47,577 bases of DNA from a virus. The stretch covers positions 1-47,577 of IMG/VR virus record IMGVR_UViG_3300028840_001858, one strand, 5' to 3'. A program made the position numbers and the translations under genes. Below the pieces are notes generated by a model. That model saw only the letters and a program-made list of their open reading frames with translations, was not told the origin of the DNA and did no database searches. Shown piece by piece: positions 37,413 through 46,340 of this stretch; position 1 is the first letter of the stretch, and each line of letters opens with the position of its first letter.

Positions 37413-37792
37413 CATTGAAACTGATAGGAGTTGATGGGTTGACAATAGACCACGTGGTTGGGTCCCCGGTGAGCGGTGGGACTTTCACCATCACATCGAC
37501 CCCATCCCTCAAGGTCAAGGCCGAGGGGAAGGGCGTCTACTCCGGAACTCTGAACTTCACCTTTGCCGGGGGGAACGGCCCTGGGGCTGTAGACGGCACG
37601 GTAACTTGCACGGGTAGCATCAATCCCACCGCGGTCTATGTGAAGGCTGACGGGGCGCTGGTGATACGTGAGGGCGACGTGGGCAACATGACCGGCACCG
37701 GAACGAACATAAGTCCGCCCCCGCCGACAGTACCGATCGCCGCGGTGGTTGAAATAACAAACGCCGGGCAAACGAAAGCAAAAGCACAATGA
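37409..37792 (+). CDS. Spike-tip-associated protein (PAAR-like position)
   Basis: 127 residues. GSPVSGGTFTITSTPSLKVK and AEGKGVYSGTLNFTFAGG are familiar to me from small proteins that follow the spike gene in contractile-tailed phages. The location suggests a spike-tip or PAAR-type protein. No zinc-binding triad of a classical PAAR was identified, so the fold is open. Confidence 0.6.
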   Translation: MTLKLIGVDGLTIDHVVGSPVSGGTFTITSTPSLKVKAEGKGVYSGTLNFTFAGGNGPGAVDGTVTCTGSINPTAVYVKADGALVIREGDVGNMTGTGTNISPPPPTVPIAAVVEITNAGQTKAKAQ

Positions 37793-38145
37793 GCCGAGAC
37801 ATAGACTTGACAACCCTGGGCGACATAAAGAAAGAGGACGGGGACCTTGTGATCTCGGAGGAGACTCAGACGATCGCCAACAATGCCCGCATTCGATTGC
37901 TGACCATCCTGGCCGAGTGGTTCTATGACTACACTGTGGGACTCGATTGGTTTGACGAACTGTTCGCGACCTCGACCACCTACGATCAGAAAGTTTCAAT
38001 CCTGAAAAACGAAATACTCAAGGACCCTGAGATCACTTCAATCACGTCCTTCCAATTTGCGATCGACCCGGTCGCCCGCAGCGGTGAGGTTGAATTCACC
38101 GCGGATACAATCTTCTCACCGATCAATGTCGAGGTTACAATATGA
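37789..38145 (+). CDS. Baseplate wedge protein, gp25-like
   Basis: 118 residues. NNARIRLLTILAEWFYDYTVGLDWF (read in parts, about 29-53) and KNEILKDPEITSITSFQFAI follow the GPW/gp25 pattern. It initiates wedge assembly and sheath nucleation. ATGA overlaps link it to the spike-tip gene and to baseplate J. Confidence 0.85.
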   Translation: MSRDIDLTTLGDIKKEDGDLVISEETQTIANNARIRLLTILAEWFYDYTVGLDWFDELFATSTTYDQKVSILKNEILKDPEITSITSFQFAIDPVARSGEVEFTADTIFSPINVEVTI

Positions 38146-39308
38146 GTACATTTGATGACACCGGCCTAACGGTTGATGATTTCGCGACAGTGCTGGCCGC
38201 ATTGATCGCGGACTTCCAAGCATCGTTTGGCGACAACATAAAGACCGGGCCGGATTCGATCTTCGGCGGTCTGGCAAACATCATTGCCGAGGGGACCTCA
38301 GACCAGAACGAACTCATTGAGCAGGTGGCGAATGCGTTCAACCCACAGACGGCAAGCGGCGCCGCCCTGTCCGCGCTCGTGCAGTTAAATGGTATCACGC
38401 GAAACGCCGACGAGTTCTCAACCGTAACCCTGAGCTGCACGGCGAATACCGCCGGGGCGTCCATCCCAGCGGGGTCGCTCGTGTCGGACCCGGCGACGGG
38501 TAACCAGTTCGCGACCGATGCTTTGCTTGTGCTGGCCCCATCGGCCACCAACACCGTCGCTGCAACCGCGGTGGACTCCGGTGTCGTCGAGGCCGCAAGT
38601 GGGACGCTCACCCAGATTGACACCCCGGTCTATGGCTGGGAGACCGTCACGAACCCGGCGGACGCCACCGTCGGGCAGGCTGAGGAATCGGACGCGGCCC
38701 TCCGGATACGCCGGGCCCTGGTCGCTGAGGGCAGCGGGCAGGCGTCGGTTGAGGCAATATTCCGAGCGGTCTCAGAAGTCGAGGGCGTGAGTGATACGGT
38801 TGTTTTCGAGAACGTGACCCCCGCAACCGACGCGGACGGTGTCCCTCCCCACTCAATATGGGTAATTGTGGACGCCCTTGCGGGTGCTGGGGTTGACGCG
38901 GACATAGCCGAGGCCATCTTTAATTCCAAGTGCGCGGGCATCGGGACCTATGGAACCACCACGGTTTCAGTGCTATCGGAATATGGGTATTCATACAACA
39001 TCAAATTCAGCCGCGCAACAGAAACAAACGTCTACATTGAAGTAGTGCTTGACACTGACGATAACTACCCGTCCGACGGGGACACCCAGATTGAGGACGC
39101 CCTGATTGCATACTTCGAAGCGAACCAGGGGATCAGTGACGAGGTGGTATACAGCCGCCTATACACCCCGATCAACTCAGTTCCTGGGCACTCGGTCACA
39201 TCCCTGACTATCGGATTCACGGCGTCCCCTGCTGGCACCTCAGACCTCGCAATCGGGAAGGCTGCAAAGGCCGTCACTGACGCCGCTAAGATCACGGTGA
39301 CCTCCTAA
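38142..39308 (+). CDS. Baseplate J-like protein
   Basis: 388 residues. FGDNIKTGPDSIFGGLANII, ASGAALSALVQLNGITRN, SIPAGSLVSDPATGNQF, ESDAALRIRRALVAEGSGQA and the C-terminal FEANQGISDEVVYSRLYTPI follow the baseplate J (gp6-like wedge) family in order. It surrounds the hub and carries fibres. Confidence 0.93.
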   Translation: MSTFDDTGLTVDDFATVLAALIADFQASFGDNIKTGPDSIFGGLANIIAEGTSDQNELIEQVANAFNPQTASGAALSALVQLNGITRNADEFSTVTLSCTANTAGASIPAGSLVSDPATGNQFATDALLVLAPSATNTVAATAVDSGVVEAASGTLTQIDTPVYGWETVTNPADATVGQAEESDAALRIRRALVAEGSGQASVEAIFRAVSEVEGVSDTVVFENVTPATDADGVPPHSIWVIVDALAGAGVDADIAEAIFNSKCAGIGTYGTTTVSVLSEYGYSYNIKFSRATETNVYIEVVLDTDDNYPSDGDTQIEDALIAYFEANQGISDEVVYSRLYTPINSVPGHSVTSLTIGFTASPAGTSDLAIGKAAKAVTDAAKITVTS

Positions 39309-39916
39309 TGGGCGCCGCGACTGACCAAGCCCTCAGCCGGCTTCTCAATCAGTTCTCGGAGCAACCGAATATCCGAGCCTTGCTGACCGACATCTTTGCA
39401 AGGGTCGAGGATTCGAATGACATCCTTGACGACCTCCTCAACCTCCGGGACATCGACACCGCGACTGGAGTATGGTTGGACATCCTCGGGGACATTGTCG
39501 GGATTGAGCGTCCGGAAAAAGAAATATCCGCGGACTTTATTTTTGCATTCAAACAAAACCCGGCGGACCCTGACGACCCGGACAAGGCTTTTTACAATCC
39601 CAGTGGAACACCGACCGGTGGTTATTACCAAAGTTTTGAGGGACTCAAAGACCCATCGGGGGACCTTATGATCGATTCCGAATACCGGAAACTCGTGAAG
39701 GCCAAAGCCATCGGTAACCACGTGATTGGAAACATCGAAGACATCACGAGGTTTATCCTCGAGGGGTTTGGAGTTAGCAGTCACGTGACTGACGACAACC
39801 CTGGGGAAATTGAAGTCGAGCTCGTGTCAGGGTTGACCCAGGGCGAGCGGAGATCGGTGGAAGAATACGCGCCCCGCGCTGCCGGTGTCAACATCACAAT
39901 AGTAAACTGGCCATAG
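39308..39916 (+). CDS. Baseplate protein, DUF2612-like
   Basis: 202 residues. DIDTATGVWLDILGDIVGIE (about 54-73) and LVKAKAIGNHVIGNIEDITR (about 136-155) are typical of DUF2612, which follows baseplate J and links it to the tail fibre in other contractile-tailed phages, corresponding to P2 gpI in position. Confidence 0.85.
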   Translation: MGAATDQALSRLLNQFSEQPNIRALLTDIFARVEDSNDILDDLLNLRDIDTATGVWLDILGDIVGIERPEKEISADFIFAFKQNPADPDDPDKAFYNPSGTPTGGYYQSFEGLKDPSGDLMIDSEYRKLVKAKAIGNHVIGNIEDITRFILEGFGVSSHVTDDNPGEIEVELVSGLTQGERRSVEEYAPRAAGVNITIVNWP

Positions 39917-39931
39917 GCCGAGGAGAATAGA

Positions 39932-41488
39932 ATGCCGCTGACAAAAAAAGATTATCTTTGGGCCGAGACCGGCACCCAGACCACCCCCTCAGTCGCTCGC
40001 CAGCAATCCGGCTGGGTTAACGGCGAGCAACCGACGGCTGGGGATGAGAACTGGATCCAATACCTGCAGGACCTCGCGAATCGCGAATTGCAAGTGGGGG
40101 ACAACCCGGAAACAACTTACGGGGAAGTCACCGAGGCCGAGTTTGCCGGGCAGAACCTGAACAATGATTCCACCGCCGGTACCGCGAACGGGTGGGGGTA
40201 TGCTTGGTCTCCGAAGAATATCTACAATGCCAGCACCACAGCCGACACCCTCGAGGACCTGGCTGTTTCTTACGTCGCGGGGCAAAAAAGAATCTTCGCA
40301 CTTGAGACGAACACCGGCGAGGTGCAGGTCTTTGATCCGTTGGACGTGACCCTCGATTTCACAATCTCAAACGCCACCCTAGTCGCGGGGCTGCCGACCA
40401 CGACCGGCGCCTGGCTCCCCCTGTCGATGTGCGCGGACGACACTCACCTATTCATACTCTTCGAGGAGACCGGCGTCGGGGCCGGCACGGAGCGGCACTA
40501 CGTCCAATCATACGACAATGACGGAACCGGGGTTAATTCATCCTGGCCGGCCACCGGCACCCAAATCACCACCGGTGTCCTCGCGGCTACGAGCTGGACG
40601 GGGATCAATAACCGAACCTCGAAAATAATAGTGAGCTCCCCGTCATTCATAACAACCCTCAACGGGTGGGTAGGCGCCGCGTATTCAGCCGGATACAGTG
40701 CGTCCACCCCACTCACCTCGACTATGGTGAAAGCGTCCGGGGGCCTCGGTACCGAGGGCGGCGGGGATGTGTCGAGCATCGGAACCAATCACGGGACCCT
40801 ATACCCTTTCGGCGGCTTGGTAGCCGATGGTAACACCACAACTTCCGGCGGGGTGTACTTCACCCTTGCAACCCAGTCGGGTGCTACAAACCCCTACCGG
40901 GGTCACATATGTTCGGCTCAAGTGGGTGCCTTGACTGTAGGGACTGGATACACTGTATTCCCACTTGATTTCGGTCTGAATAATGTGGTGTGTCACTCAT
41001 TGGTTTATGACGGTGACATGCTCACCGCGCAGATGAGATCGTTGACGTCTACGGTCACCGCTCTTGAACGTACTTATCACTTTGACCCGGTGACCGCTAC
41101 GACCGCGGACTATCTGACAAATGACCCAGACTACCCCGGCACTAAAGAACTTGCGACTGACGGGATCAATCTGTACATGAGCTCCCGAGTCGGTGACAAC
41201 CCTGGCGGGGCTCATACCAACACGAAACACAACACAGTTCTTAAGATCGACGCGGCGTCACTCTTCCCGAGTGGAATATATGCCGCATTGACAAGCGCCG
41301 TTCAAAACAGGTTCAATCTTGAAAAAGCCCCGAGGAACAACAGCGGCGTCCGTGACACAAATGTTGACTACCTCGGGCCCATGCTGTTTGACGGTCGGGA
41401 TGTTTGGGTGATCCAGGACATCCGGGATGGGGCGACGTACACTTTCGGATCAAAGGTTTATAGGATTCCAAGAGTAGCAGTGAGATGA
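39932..41488 (+). CDS. Probable tail fibre / receptor-binding protein
   Basis: 518 residues. The short N-terminus (PLTKKDYLWAETGTQTTPSV, GWVNGEQPTAGDENWIQYL) is of the type that attaches fibres to DUF2612 proteins. The remainder is beta-rich with repeated short motifs such as GHICSAQVG, NVVCHSLVYDGDML, GTKELATDGINLYM and MLFDGRDVWVIQDI, suggestive of a beta-propeller. GAGGAG lies 7-8 bases before the ATG. Host recognition is inferred from position. Confidence 0.75.
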   Translation: MPLTKKDYLWAETGTQTTPSVARQQSGWVNGEQPTAGDENWIQYLQDLANRELQVGDNPETTYGEVTEAEFAGQNLNNDSTAGTANGWGYAWSPKNIYNASTTADTLEDLAVSYVAGQKRIFALETNTGEVQVFDPLDVTLDFTISNATLVAGLPTTTGAWLPLSMCADDTHLFILFEETGVGAGTERHYVQSYDNDGTGVNSSWPATGTQITTGVLAATSWTGINNRTSKIIVSSPSFITTLNGWVGAAYSAGYSASTPLTSTMVKASGGLGTEGGGDVSSIGTNHGTLYPFGGLVADGNTTTSGGVYFTLATQSGATNPYRGHICSAQVGALTVGTGYTVFPLDFGLNNVVCHSLVYDGDMLTAQMRSLTSTVTALERTYHFDPVTATTADYLTNDPDYPGTKELATDGINLYMSSRVGDNPGGAHTNTKHNTVLKIDAASLFPSGIYAALTSAVQNRFNLEKAPRNNSGVRDTNVDYLGPMLFDGRDVWVIQDIRDGATYTFGSKVYRIPRVAVR

Positions 41489-41709
41489 TAGACGACAAGA
41501 CCATACTCCAGATCGCCCGCGAGGTCACCGAGATTCACACAAAGCTCCCGTACCTCGCGACCAAGGAAGACCTCCGCCAGGAGCTCGCCAAACACCTCAA
41601 GTCCCCAGCGCACAAAAAGGTATTCGACAAAGCGACCACGTCCAAGCTCGTGAGTGTACTCATCGCGGCCCTCGGGGCCGTGGCGGCTCTGCTTTATTCT
41701 TTGATGTAG
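41485..41709 (+). CDS. C-terminally anchored membrane protein
   Basis: 74 residues. A helical amphipathic N-terminal part (ILQIAREVTEIHTKLPYLAT, KEDLRQELAKHL) is followed by one membrane helix at the C-terminus (LVSVLIAALGAVAALLYSLM). This topology recalls XhlA-type hemolysin or holin-associated proteins encoded at the end of phage tail operons. It is the last rightward gene and overlaps the convergent helicase gene by 16 bases. A lysis role is possible, not shown. Confidence 0.7.
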   Translation: MIDDKTILQIAREVTEIHTKLPYLATKEDLRQELAKHLKSPAHKKVFDKATTSKLVSVLIAALGAVAALLYSLM

Positions 41710-43070
41710 TTCTTCAAAGCCTCGAACAGACTTTCCTGCCGGGCTTCCTTGTCTCGGCAGCGCCGGAGCATCACCCGGTCAACCGTGCCCTGGGTGATTA
41801 TGTGATGCACCCGCACCTGACCCCCGACCCCCTGCCGGTAGACCCGCCCATTGAACTGGGTGTAGTCCTCATAGTTGTCGGTGAGACCGAACCACACGAC
41901 GTCGTTCCCTCCCCCCTGCAGGTTGAGGCCGTGGGCCATAGACTGGGGGTTGCCGAGTAGCAGGGGGATCTCCCCCCGGTTCCACCGCTCGACGATGCGG
42001 GCCGACTCCCGGGCCGTCGTGTCCCCTCCGATGTGCGGGGTTTTTGCGCCAAAGCGCGCAACCAATCGTGCCAAGTCATGGCGGAATCGGTACGCGACCA
42101 GCACGGGTTTCCCCTGCAATTCGTCGACCAGGTCGGCCAGGGCGTCTACCTTGGCCTTATGTAACTCTTTAAAAGTACTCAAGGTTTTGACATCGAAGCC
42201 CTGCATCTCTTGCTCGTACAGCGCGCCGTTCGCGACCTGGCAGCATGCCAGATATGCGCCACTGGCCGATGGCACAAAATGCATATTCCCCTCGATTTCG
42301 GCGCACAATTTGGACTTGAGTCCGTCATAGACTTTCTTCGCCGCCGGCGACATCTTGACAGGGATCTCATTGACTACCAGTTCGGGTAGGTCCAGGTGAG
42401 TCTTGGCGTCAATCCGCATCACGAGGGGCGCGACCTTCCGGTAGATCACATCGTCCGCCCCGGGCTTCAATTCGTACCTTATGAAATTCTGGAATCCAGT
42501 CCGGTTGAAATACAGATTCCGGTAGTGGGTAATATACTTTCCAAGAGCGTCCCCTTTGTCCAGAATATAGACCTGAGACCAAAGGTCCTCAAGACTTTTA
42601 GGTGTCGGGGTTCCAGTGAGAATGTAACGACGGTCGAATCGGTCGAGGTGTTTCTTGAGCAATTTGAACCGCTTGGCCTTCGGGCTTTTAAATTTGCTAG
42701 ACTCGTCTATGATTAAATTGTCGAACTTGAAATCTTTTTCAAGTAGCCAATTTAGTCCTTCTGGGTTGATGAGATAGATGTCCCGGTCCTGTTCGAACTT
42801 GGAGCCCTTGCGGGGCCCGTGGAGCTTGGTAGACGTGAGGTGCTGGAAGTTGTCCCACTTTTGGATCTCTTGCTGCCAGACGGAGTAGACCACCCGCAGG
42901 GGAGCAACGATGAGGGTGGTCTCGTTCGGGTTGAGAAGTTTCCGAGTGCGGATGTATTGCAAGGTGGTTGCAGTTTTTCCGAGGCCGGGGTCCGCGAAGA
43001 TACCCGCGGACCGGTTGGCCAGCATGAACTTAACGGCGTCGGCTTGGTAGGGGTGGGGTTTGAATTTCAC
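41694..43070 (-). CDS. SNF2-type (DEAD-like) helicase
   Basis: 458 residues from a GTG at 43070 with no clear ribosome-binding site. Walker A DPGLGKTATTLQ (about 27-38), motif II IIDESSKF (about 119-126), motif III ILTGTPTP and the C-terminal GLNLQGGGNDVVWFGL and YRQGVGGQVRVHHI motifs V and VI define an SF2 helicase of the SNF2 group. Phage versions act in replication or recombination. It is the last gene of the leftward unit. Confidence 0.92.
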   Translation of the reverse strand: MKFKPHPYQADAVKFMLANRSAGIFADPGLGKTATTLQYIRTRKLLNPNETTLIVAPLRVVYSVWQQEIQKWDNFQHLTSTKLHGPRKGSKFEQDRDIYLINPEGLNWLLEKDFKFDNLIIDESSKFKSPKAKRFKLLKKHLDRFDRRYILTGTPTPKSLEDLWSQVYILDKGDALGKYITHYRNLYFNRTGFQNFIRYELKPGADDVIYRKVAPLVMRIDAKTHLDLPELVVNEIPVKMSPAAKKVYDGLKSKLCAEIEGNMHFVPSASGAYLACCQVANGALYEQEMQGFDVKTLSTFKELHKAKVDALADLVDELQGKPVLVAYRFRHDLARLVARFGAKTPHIGGDTTARESARIVERWNRGEIPLLLGNPQSMAHGLNLQGGGNDVVWFGLTDNYEDYTQFNGRVYRQGVGGQVRVHHIITQGTVDRVMLRRCRDKEARQESLFEALKNYIKE

Positions 43071-43073
43071 TTT

Positions 43074-43355
43074 TTAAAATTTGAAACGGCGTTGAGCTGC
43101 GGGCCAGTTGTCATCAGTCAGGACGTACACATCGAACCCGAGGGACCGGAGGTTCTCGTGATACAGTAGCTGATCGGGTCGGGGTTTCTCCCCCGGGCGC
43201 TTGAATTCTACGAAGAACACATATCCTCCTGGACACAGCACCATTCGGTCAGGCGCCCCCGTCCGTGATGGGTCCCGAAACTTAACGGCGTAGAACCCAT
43301 GCTGCAGCGCTTTGTCACAAAACTTCTTTTCAATCTCGCTTTCCAAACGCTCCAC
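43074..43355 (-). CDS. VRR-NUC domain nuclease
   Basis: 93 residues from a GTG. GAPDRMVLCPGGYVFFVEFK (read in parts, about 33-52) gives the PD and E-x-K of the VRR-NUC nuclease fold, followed by RPGEKPRPDQ and LGFDVYVLTDD. Family members cut branched DNA or act with a helicase. It directly precedes the SNF2 helicase, as in many phages. Confidence 0.9.
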   Translation of the reverse strand: MERLESEIEKKFCDKALQHGFYAVKFRDPSRTGAPDRMVLCPGGYVFFVEFKRPGEKPRPDQLLYHENLRSLGFDVYVLTDDNWPAAQRRFKF

Positions 43356-43533
43356 GGCACTTCCCTTTCATGAACAATTCGACGTCGGCTCCGGGGATTA
43401 ACCATCGGGTCCCTCTAACCTTCCAGGCCCGGGGGAATGCCCCGCGACTGCAATACATCCGAATCAACGCGGGCGTCGTGTTGGTCAACCGTGCCACCTG
43501 TACCGGGGTGTAGTCTCTATCTGGGTTGATCAT
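43330..43533 (-). CDS. Excisionase/MerR-like DNA-binding protein
   Basis: 67 residues. DYTPVQVARLTNTTPALIRM (about 6-25), then YCSRGAFPRAWKVRGTRWLI (about 26-45), is a winged helix-turn-helix like those of excisionases and helix_turn_helix_17 proteins. No integrase is present, so a regulator or nucleoid-binding role is more likely than excision. Overlaps both neighbours. Confidence 0.8.
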   Translation of the reverse strand: MINPDRDYTPVQVARLTNTTPALIRMYCSRGAFPRAWKVRGTRWLIPGADVELFMKGKCRGAFGKRD

Positions 43534-43843
43534 TTCTTATCTTTCTTAAATTTGCTCCGGTCTTGTCAGAGCGCCCAGTACCCCAACATTTATCACATAC
43601 CCCATTAGTGATCATTTGGCCGCCTATACCCCCTTGCCAAGTTGATGTACTCCCATAAGCGTAATAACCATACCCGCCGCATCTTATACACTCAACTCCA
43701 CTTAGACGAAAGGCTAAAGCGCGAATGTTTTCTCCGGCTTCAATACACGTGCCTCCCTGTTTTTCAAAATCACTCTCATTAATTACACGATCTATAGCGC
43801 GCTCCAATTCCTCAGTCCATACATCTTTTGGGTTATTGATCAT
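43517..43843 (-). CDS. Zinc-finger (DnaJ-type CxxCxG-like) small protein
   Basis: 108 residues. The C-terminal half contains CIRCGGYGYYAYG (about 56-68) and CDKCWGTGRSD (about 85-95), two CxxCxGxG-like repeats as in DnaJ zinc centres. The N-terminal half is helical. It follows the polymerase gene in an ATGA overlap, with AGGAGG upstream. Function unknown. Confidence 0.75.
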   Translation of the reverse strand: MINNPKDVWTEELERAIDRVINESDFEKQGGTCIEAGENIRALAFRLSGVECIRCGGYGYYAYGSTSTWQGGIGGQMITNGVCDKCWGTGRSDKTGANLRKIRNDQPR

Positions 43844-45810
43844 TTCCTAAACCTCCTACTGACCCACCCCTCGGCAGCCACGGGCAACCCCTTGGCCCAG
43901 GCGGGCAGCTTGCATAACATGTCACTCACTTCCCATTCCTCAACGGCCCCCTCCGGCACTTCGACCACCGCCTCGTCGTGGACCGACAGCACCACGTCGT
44001 GCTCGGCGTCCTCGAGTTCGAGCATTGCGCCCGCCATCAAGTCCCGGGCTGCGGCCTGGGTGACATTCTCAATCAGCTTAGCCCCGTAGGTGTCCGTGCG
44101 ACCTCTGGGTGACTCATAGCTGATCCGGTCTATGAGTTGCTCAGGGTCCCAGGGTGCGGGCTCCTGGCTCAACTCAGGCTTATTGTATACGATCTCCCGA
44201 CCGCTGGGCAGCCGGATGATCATGTTCCCATCCCGACGGCTCACGACGCACCGACCGACGCGAGATGTCGTGCCGTATCGGATTGCATTGATCGCCGCGG
44301 AGTTCATGTCGTACCAAAGTTGCTTGACCCTGGCATACTTATTGCGATACGCAAACACAACCCGCTCGGCCATCGCATCGGATATGCTGATACCCCAGCC
44401 TTTACAGGTCAGCACGAACTTTTTCCAGCCCATGCCGTACCCCAGGCCTAGGATCGCCACTTTACCCAACATCCGCTCCGCGTCGGTCACATCGTCGGGT
44501 AACTTCCCATAGATGTCCCCGGCCATATCTCGATAGATGCACCGGCCGCCTCGGAACAAATCCAACCCGCGTTGATCGTCCGCAAGCCAGAGCAGCACCC
44601 GAGCCTCAATAGACGAGTAGTCCGCCCCGATCAATTCGTACCCTGGTCGGGCGGTCAGCATCGACCGGAGGCACGACGAGAGTAACTCGGCCGGATTGCC
44701 CAAGGCCTCGAGGTACTCGAGGTCTCGGTCTTTGATAGCATCAATCAGACCCTCGGCCACCGCAGCCTTGAGAGTCCCCCGGGGGAAGTTCTGGATCTGT
44801 ATCCCGGACCCGGCCCAGCGGCCAGTGTGGGCGCCATAGTACAGGAGCAACGACCGAATGCGGCCGTCAGTGTCCGCCCGGTCCAGCATGGCCTGGTACT
44901 TTTTCGTCGATGATTTGGAGTTGGCCTGGCGGATTTCGAGAACTTCCCGCACCTCCGGCGGCAGGTCCTCCCGGGCCAGGGCCTCGAATACGTTCGCCTT
45001 TGCTAGCCCGTCGAGCTCAACGCCCCGCTGTTTGATCCAGTCGCAAAGGGCAACCACCTGGGCCGGGGACTTCACAGCCCCTTTCGTGACCCGTTCGATG
45101 TCCCGCTTGCCTCGCTCCTCGAGCTGGGTGAGCAGGTCGATTGCGCCCTTGACGGCCTCGACGTCGCACTGCACTCCTCTTAAATTTATTTTCAGGTCTG
45201 TGTGCCACACCTGTTGCTCGGTGTCCGATAGGTGGCCGAGCTTTTGGGACAGGGCGTATTCGGTGGCGACGTCCTGCACGCAGTACTCCCCGAGCCGCTT
45301 GAGGTCCTCCGGCGTCTCATGCCACTTGGCCTTGTTGTTCTTCGTCGGCTTCCGGGGCTTGCACATTTTCAGCATGAGCTGGTGCCCCTCACGGTCCTTC
45401 TCGACGTCGAGTCCCGCGGCTGCCGATGCCCCGGCCAGGGACCGGGGGAGCCCGTGGGTTGCAGCCAGAGCGGCCGAGCAGCGCCATTGCTGAACGGGGA
45501 CTTTATGCATGTTCAGAGTGTGGTGCCAGATCACATATTCAAAAAAAGCATTGTGAGCTTCAATGAGCCCCCCGTTTTTGACGTGCTTGTAAATGATATA
45601 CGGGAAGGGGATGTCACGAGTCCACAGATTGATCGGACCGTCGTCAATCTTCCAGGCCATGCATAGCACCTCGGTCGATGGATGCTTTGAGTATATCCAG
45701 GCCCCGTGCCTCCTCAAGTCACATTCGGACCGGGTCTCAAAGTCGAGGTAAAGGGTTGGCACCCCCGGCGAGGGAGGTGAGGAGGGAGGTGTTTGCGCCG
45801 GAGGTGCCAT
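43840..45810 (-). CDS. Family A DNA polymerase
   Basis: 656 residues from the ATG at 45810; a TTG four codons upstream is possible and neither has a strong ribosome-binding site. The N-terminal 3'-5' exonuclease shows LYLDFETRSECDLRRHGAW (Asp and Glu of Exo I) and, further in, EYCVQDVATEYAL (Exo III). The polymerase domain shows motif A GADYSSIEARVL (about 393), motif B RMLGKVAILGLGYGMGW and motif C SVHDEAVVEVPE (about 610). It is the replicative enzyme of the phage and sits in a typical DUF2800-DUF2815-PolA cluster. Confidence 0.95.
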   Translation of the reverse strand: MAPPAQTPPSSPPSPGVPTLYLDFETRSECDLRRHGAWIYSKHPSTEVLCMAWKIDDGPINLWTRDIPFPYIIYKHVKNGGLIEAHNAFFEYVIWHHTLNMHKVPVQQWRCSAALAATHGLPRSLAGASAAAGLDVEKDREGHQLMLKMCKPRKPTKNNKAKWHETPEDLKRLGEYCVQDVATEYALSQKLGHLSDTEQQVWHTDLKINLRGVQCDVEAVKGAIDLLTQLEERGKRDIERVTKGAVKSPAQVVALCDWIKQRGVELDGLAKANVFEALAREDLPPEVREVLEIRQANSKSSTKKYQAMLDRADTDGRIRSLLLYYGAHTGRWAGSGIQIQNFPRGTLKAAVAEGLIDAIKDRDLEYLEALGNPAELLSSCLRSMLTARPGYELIGADYSSIEARVLLWLADDQRGLDLFRGGRCIYRDMAGDIYGKLPDDVTDAERMLGKVAILGLGYGMGWKKFVLTCKGWGISISDAMAERVVFAYRNKYARVKQLWYDMNSAAINAIRYGTTSRVGRCVVSRRDGNMIIRLPSGREIVYNKPELSQEPAPWDPEQLIDRISYESPRGRTDTYGAKLIENVTQAAARDLMAGAMLELEDAEHDVVLSVHDEAVVEVPEGAVEEWEVSDMLCKLPAWAKGLPVAAEGWVSRRFRK

Positions 45811-45815
45811 AAGTT

Positions 45816-46340
45816 TTACCAATCTTCGTCGGATGCGGTTACGGAAGATTTTGCATCGGCAAAGTCTTGCTCGGCACTGATGACCCCGATGAAAGGCTCG
45901 TCATCTTTGAGCTTTTGAATATTGTGCAGGTTGAACGCGACGCCTTTATTTCCGCTCACATCGTAAGCATAGGCGCTGACCGTGGCCCTGGCCCAGCACC
46001 CGGCATAGAATTCCGTCTGGTCAATGATGGGCTGCACGTTGGCGTCGACCAGGCCGGGCTGAAATTTCGTCGCGGCCTTCACGAAGGTGTTTCCGGGGAA
46101 CCCGGCCCAGGCAGTCTCGTCGCCATCGCGGAAGGGTTTCCGGATGCCCGCGGGGACCTTGTCTCCCCACTTCTCAACCGCTGCCGCCTGAGCGATCCGC
46201 TTGAGTTCCGAGATGTCCTCGGTTTTGTCGAACAGCATGGTAATACTGTACTTGGGTTTGGCCGGGTCCATGCCGCCGGGCACGAACACTTCGGGAAACG
46301 CCACACGAAATGCGGGGGTCATGATTCTTGCTTTACTCAT
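45816..46340 (-). CDS. DUF2815 single-stranded DNA-binding-like protein
   Basis: 174 residues from the ATG at 46340 (AAGGAGG 9 bases upstream). KARIMTPAFRVAFPEVFVPG and KYSITMLFDKTEDISELKRI followed by GVAFNLHNIQKLKDDEPF match DUF2815, a phage family taken to be OB-fold ssDNA-binding proteins. It overlaps the DUF2800 gene by 8 bases. Confidence 0.9.
   Translation of the reverse strand: MSKARIMTPAFRVAFPEVFVPGGMDPAKPKYSITMLFDKTEDISELKRIAQAAAVEKWGDKVPAGIRKPFRDGDETAWAGFPGNTFVKAATKFQPGLVDANVQPIIDQTEFYAGCWARATVSAYAYDVSGNKGVAFNLHNIQKLKDDEPFIGVISAEQDFADAKSSVTASDEDW

Noticed and set aside
41700-41720. Inverted repeat CTTTGA...TCAAAG at the convergent gene ends
   Set aside because: A 6-bp stem without a T-tract is too weak to call a terminator.
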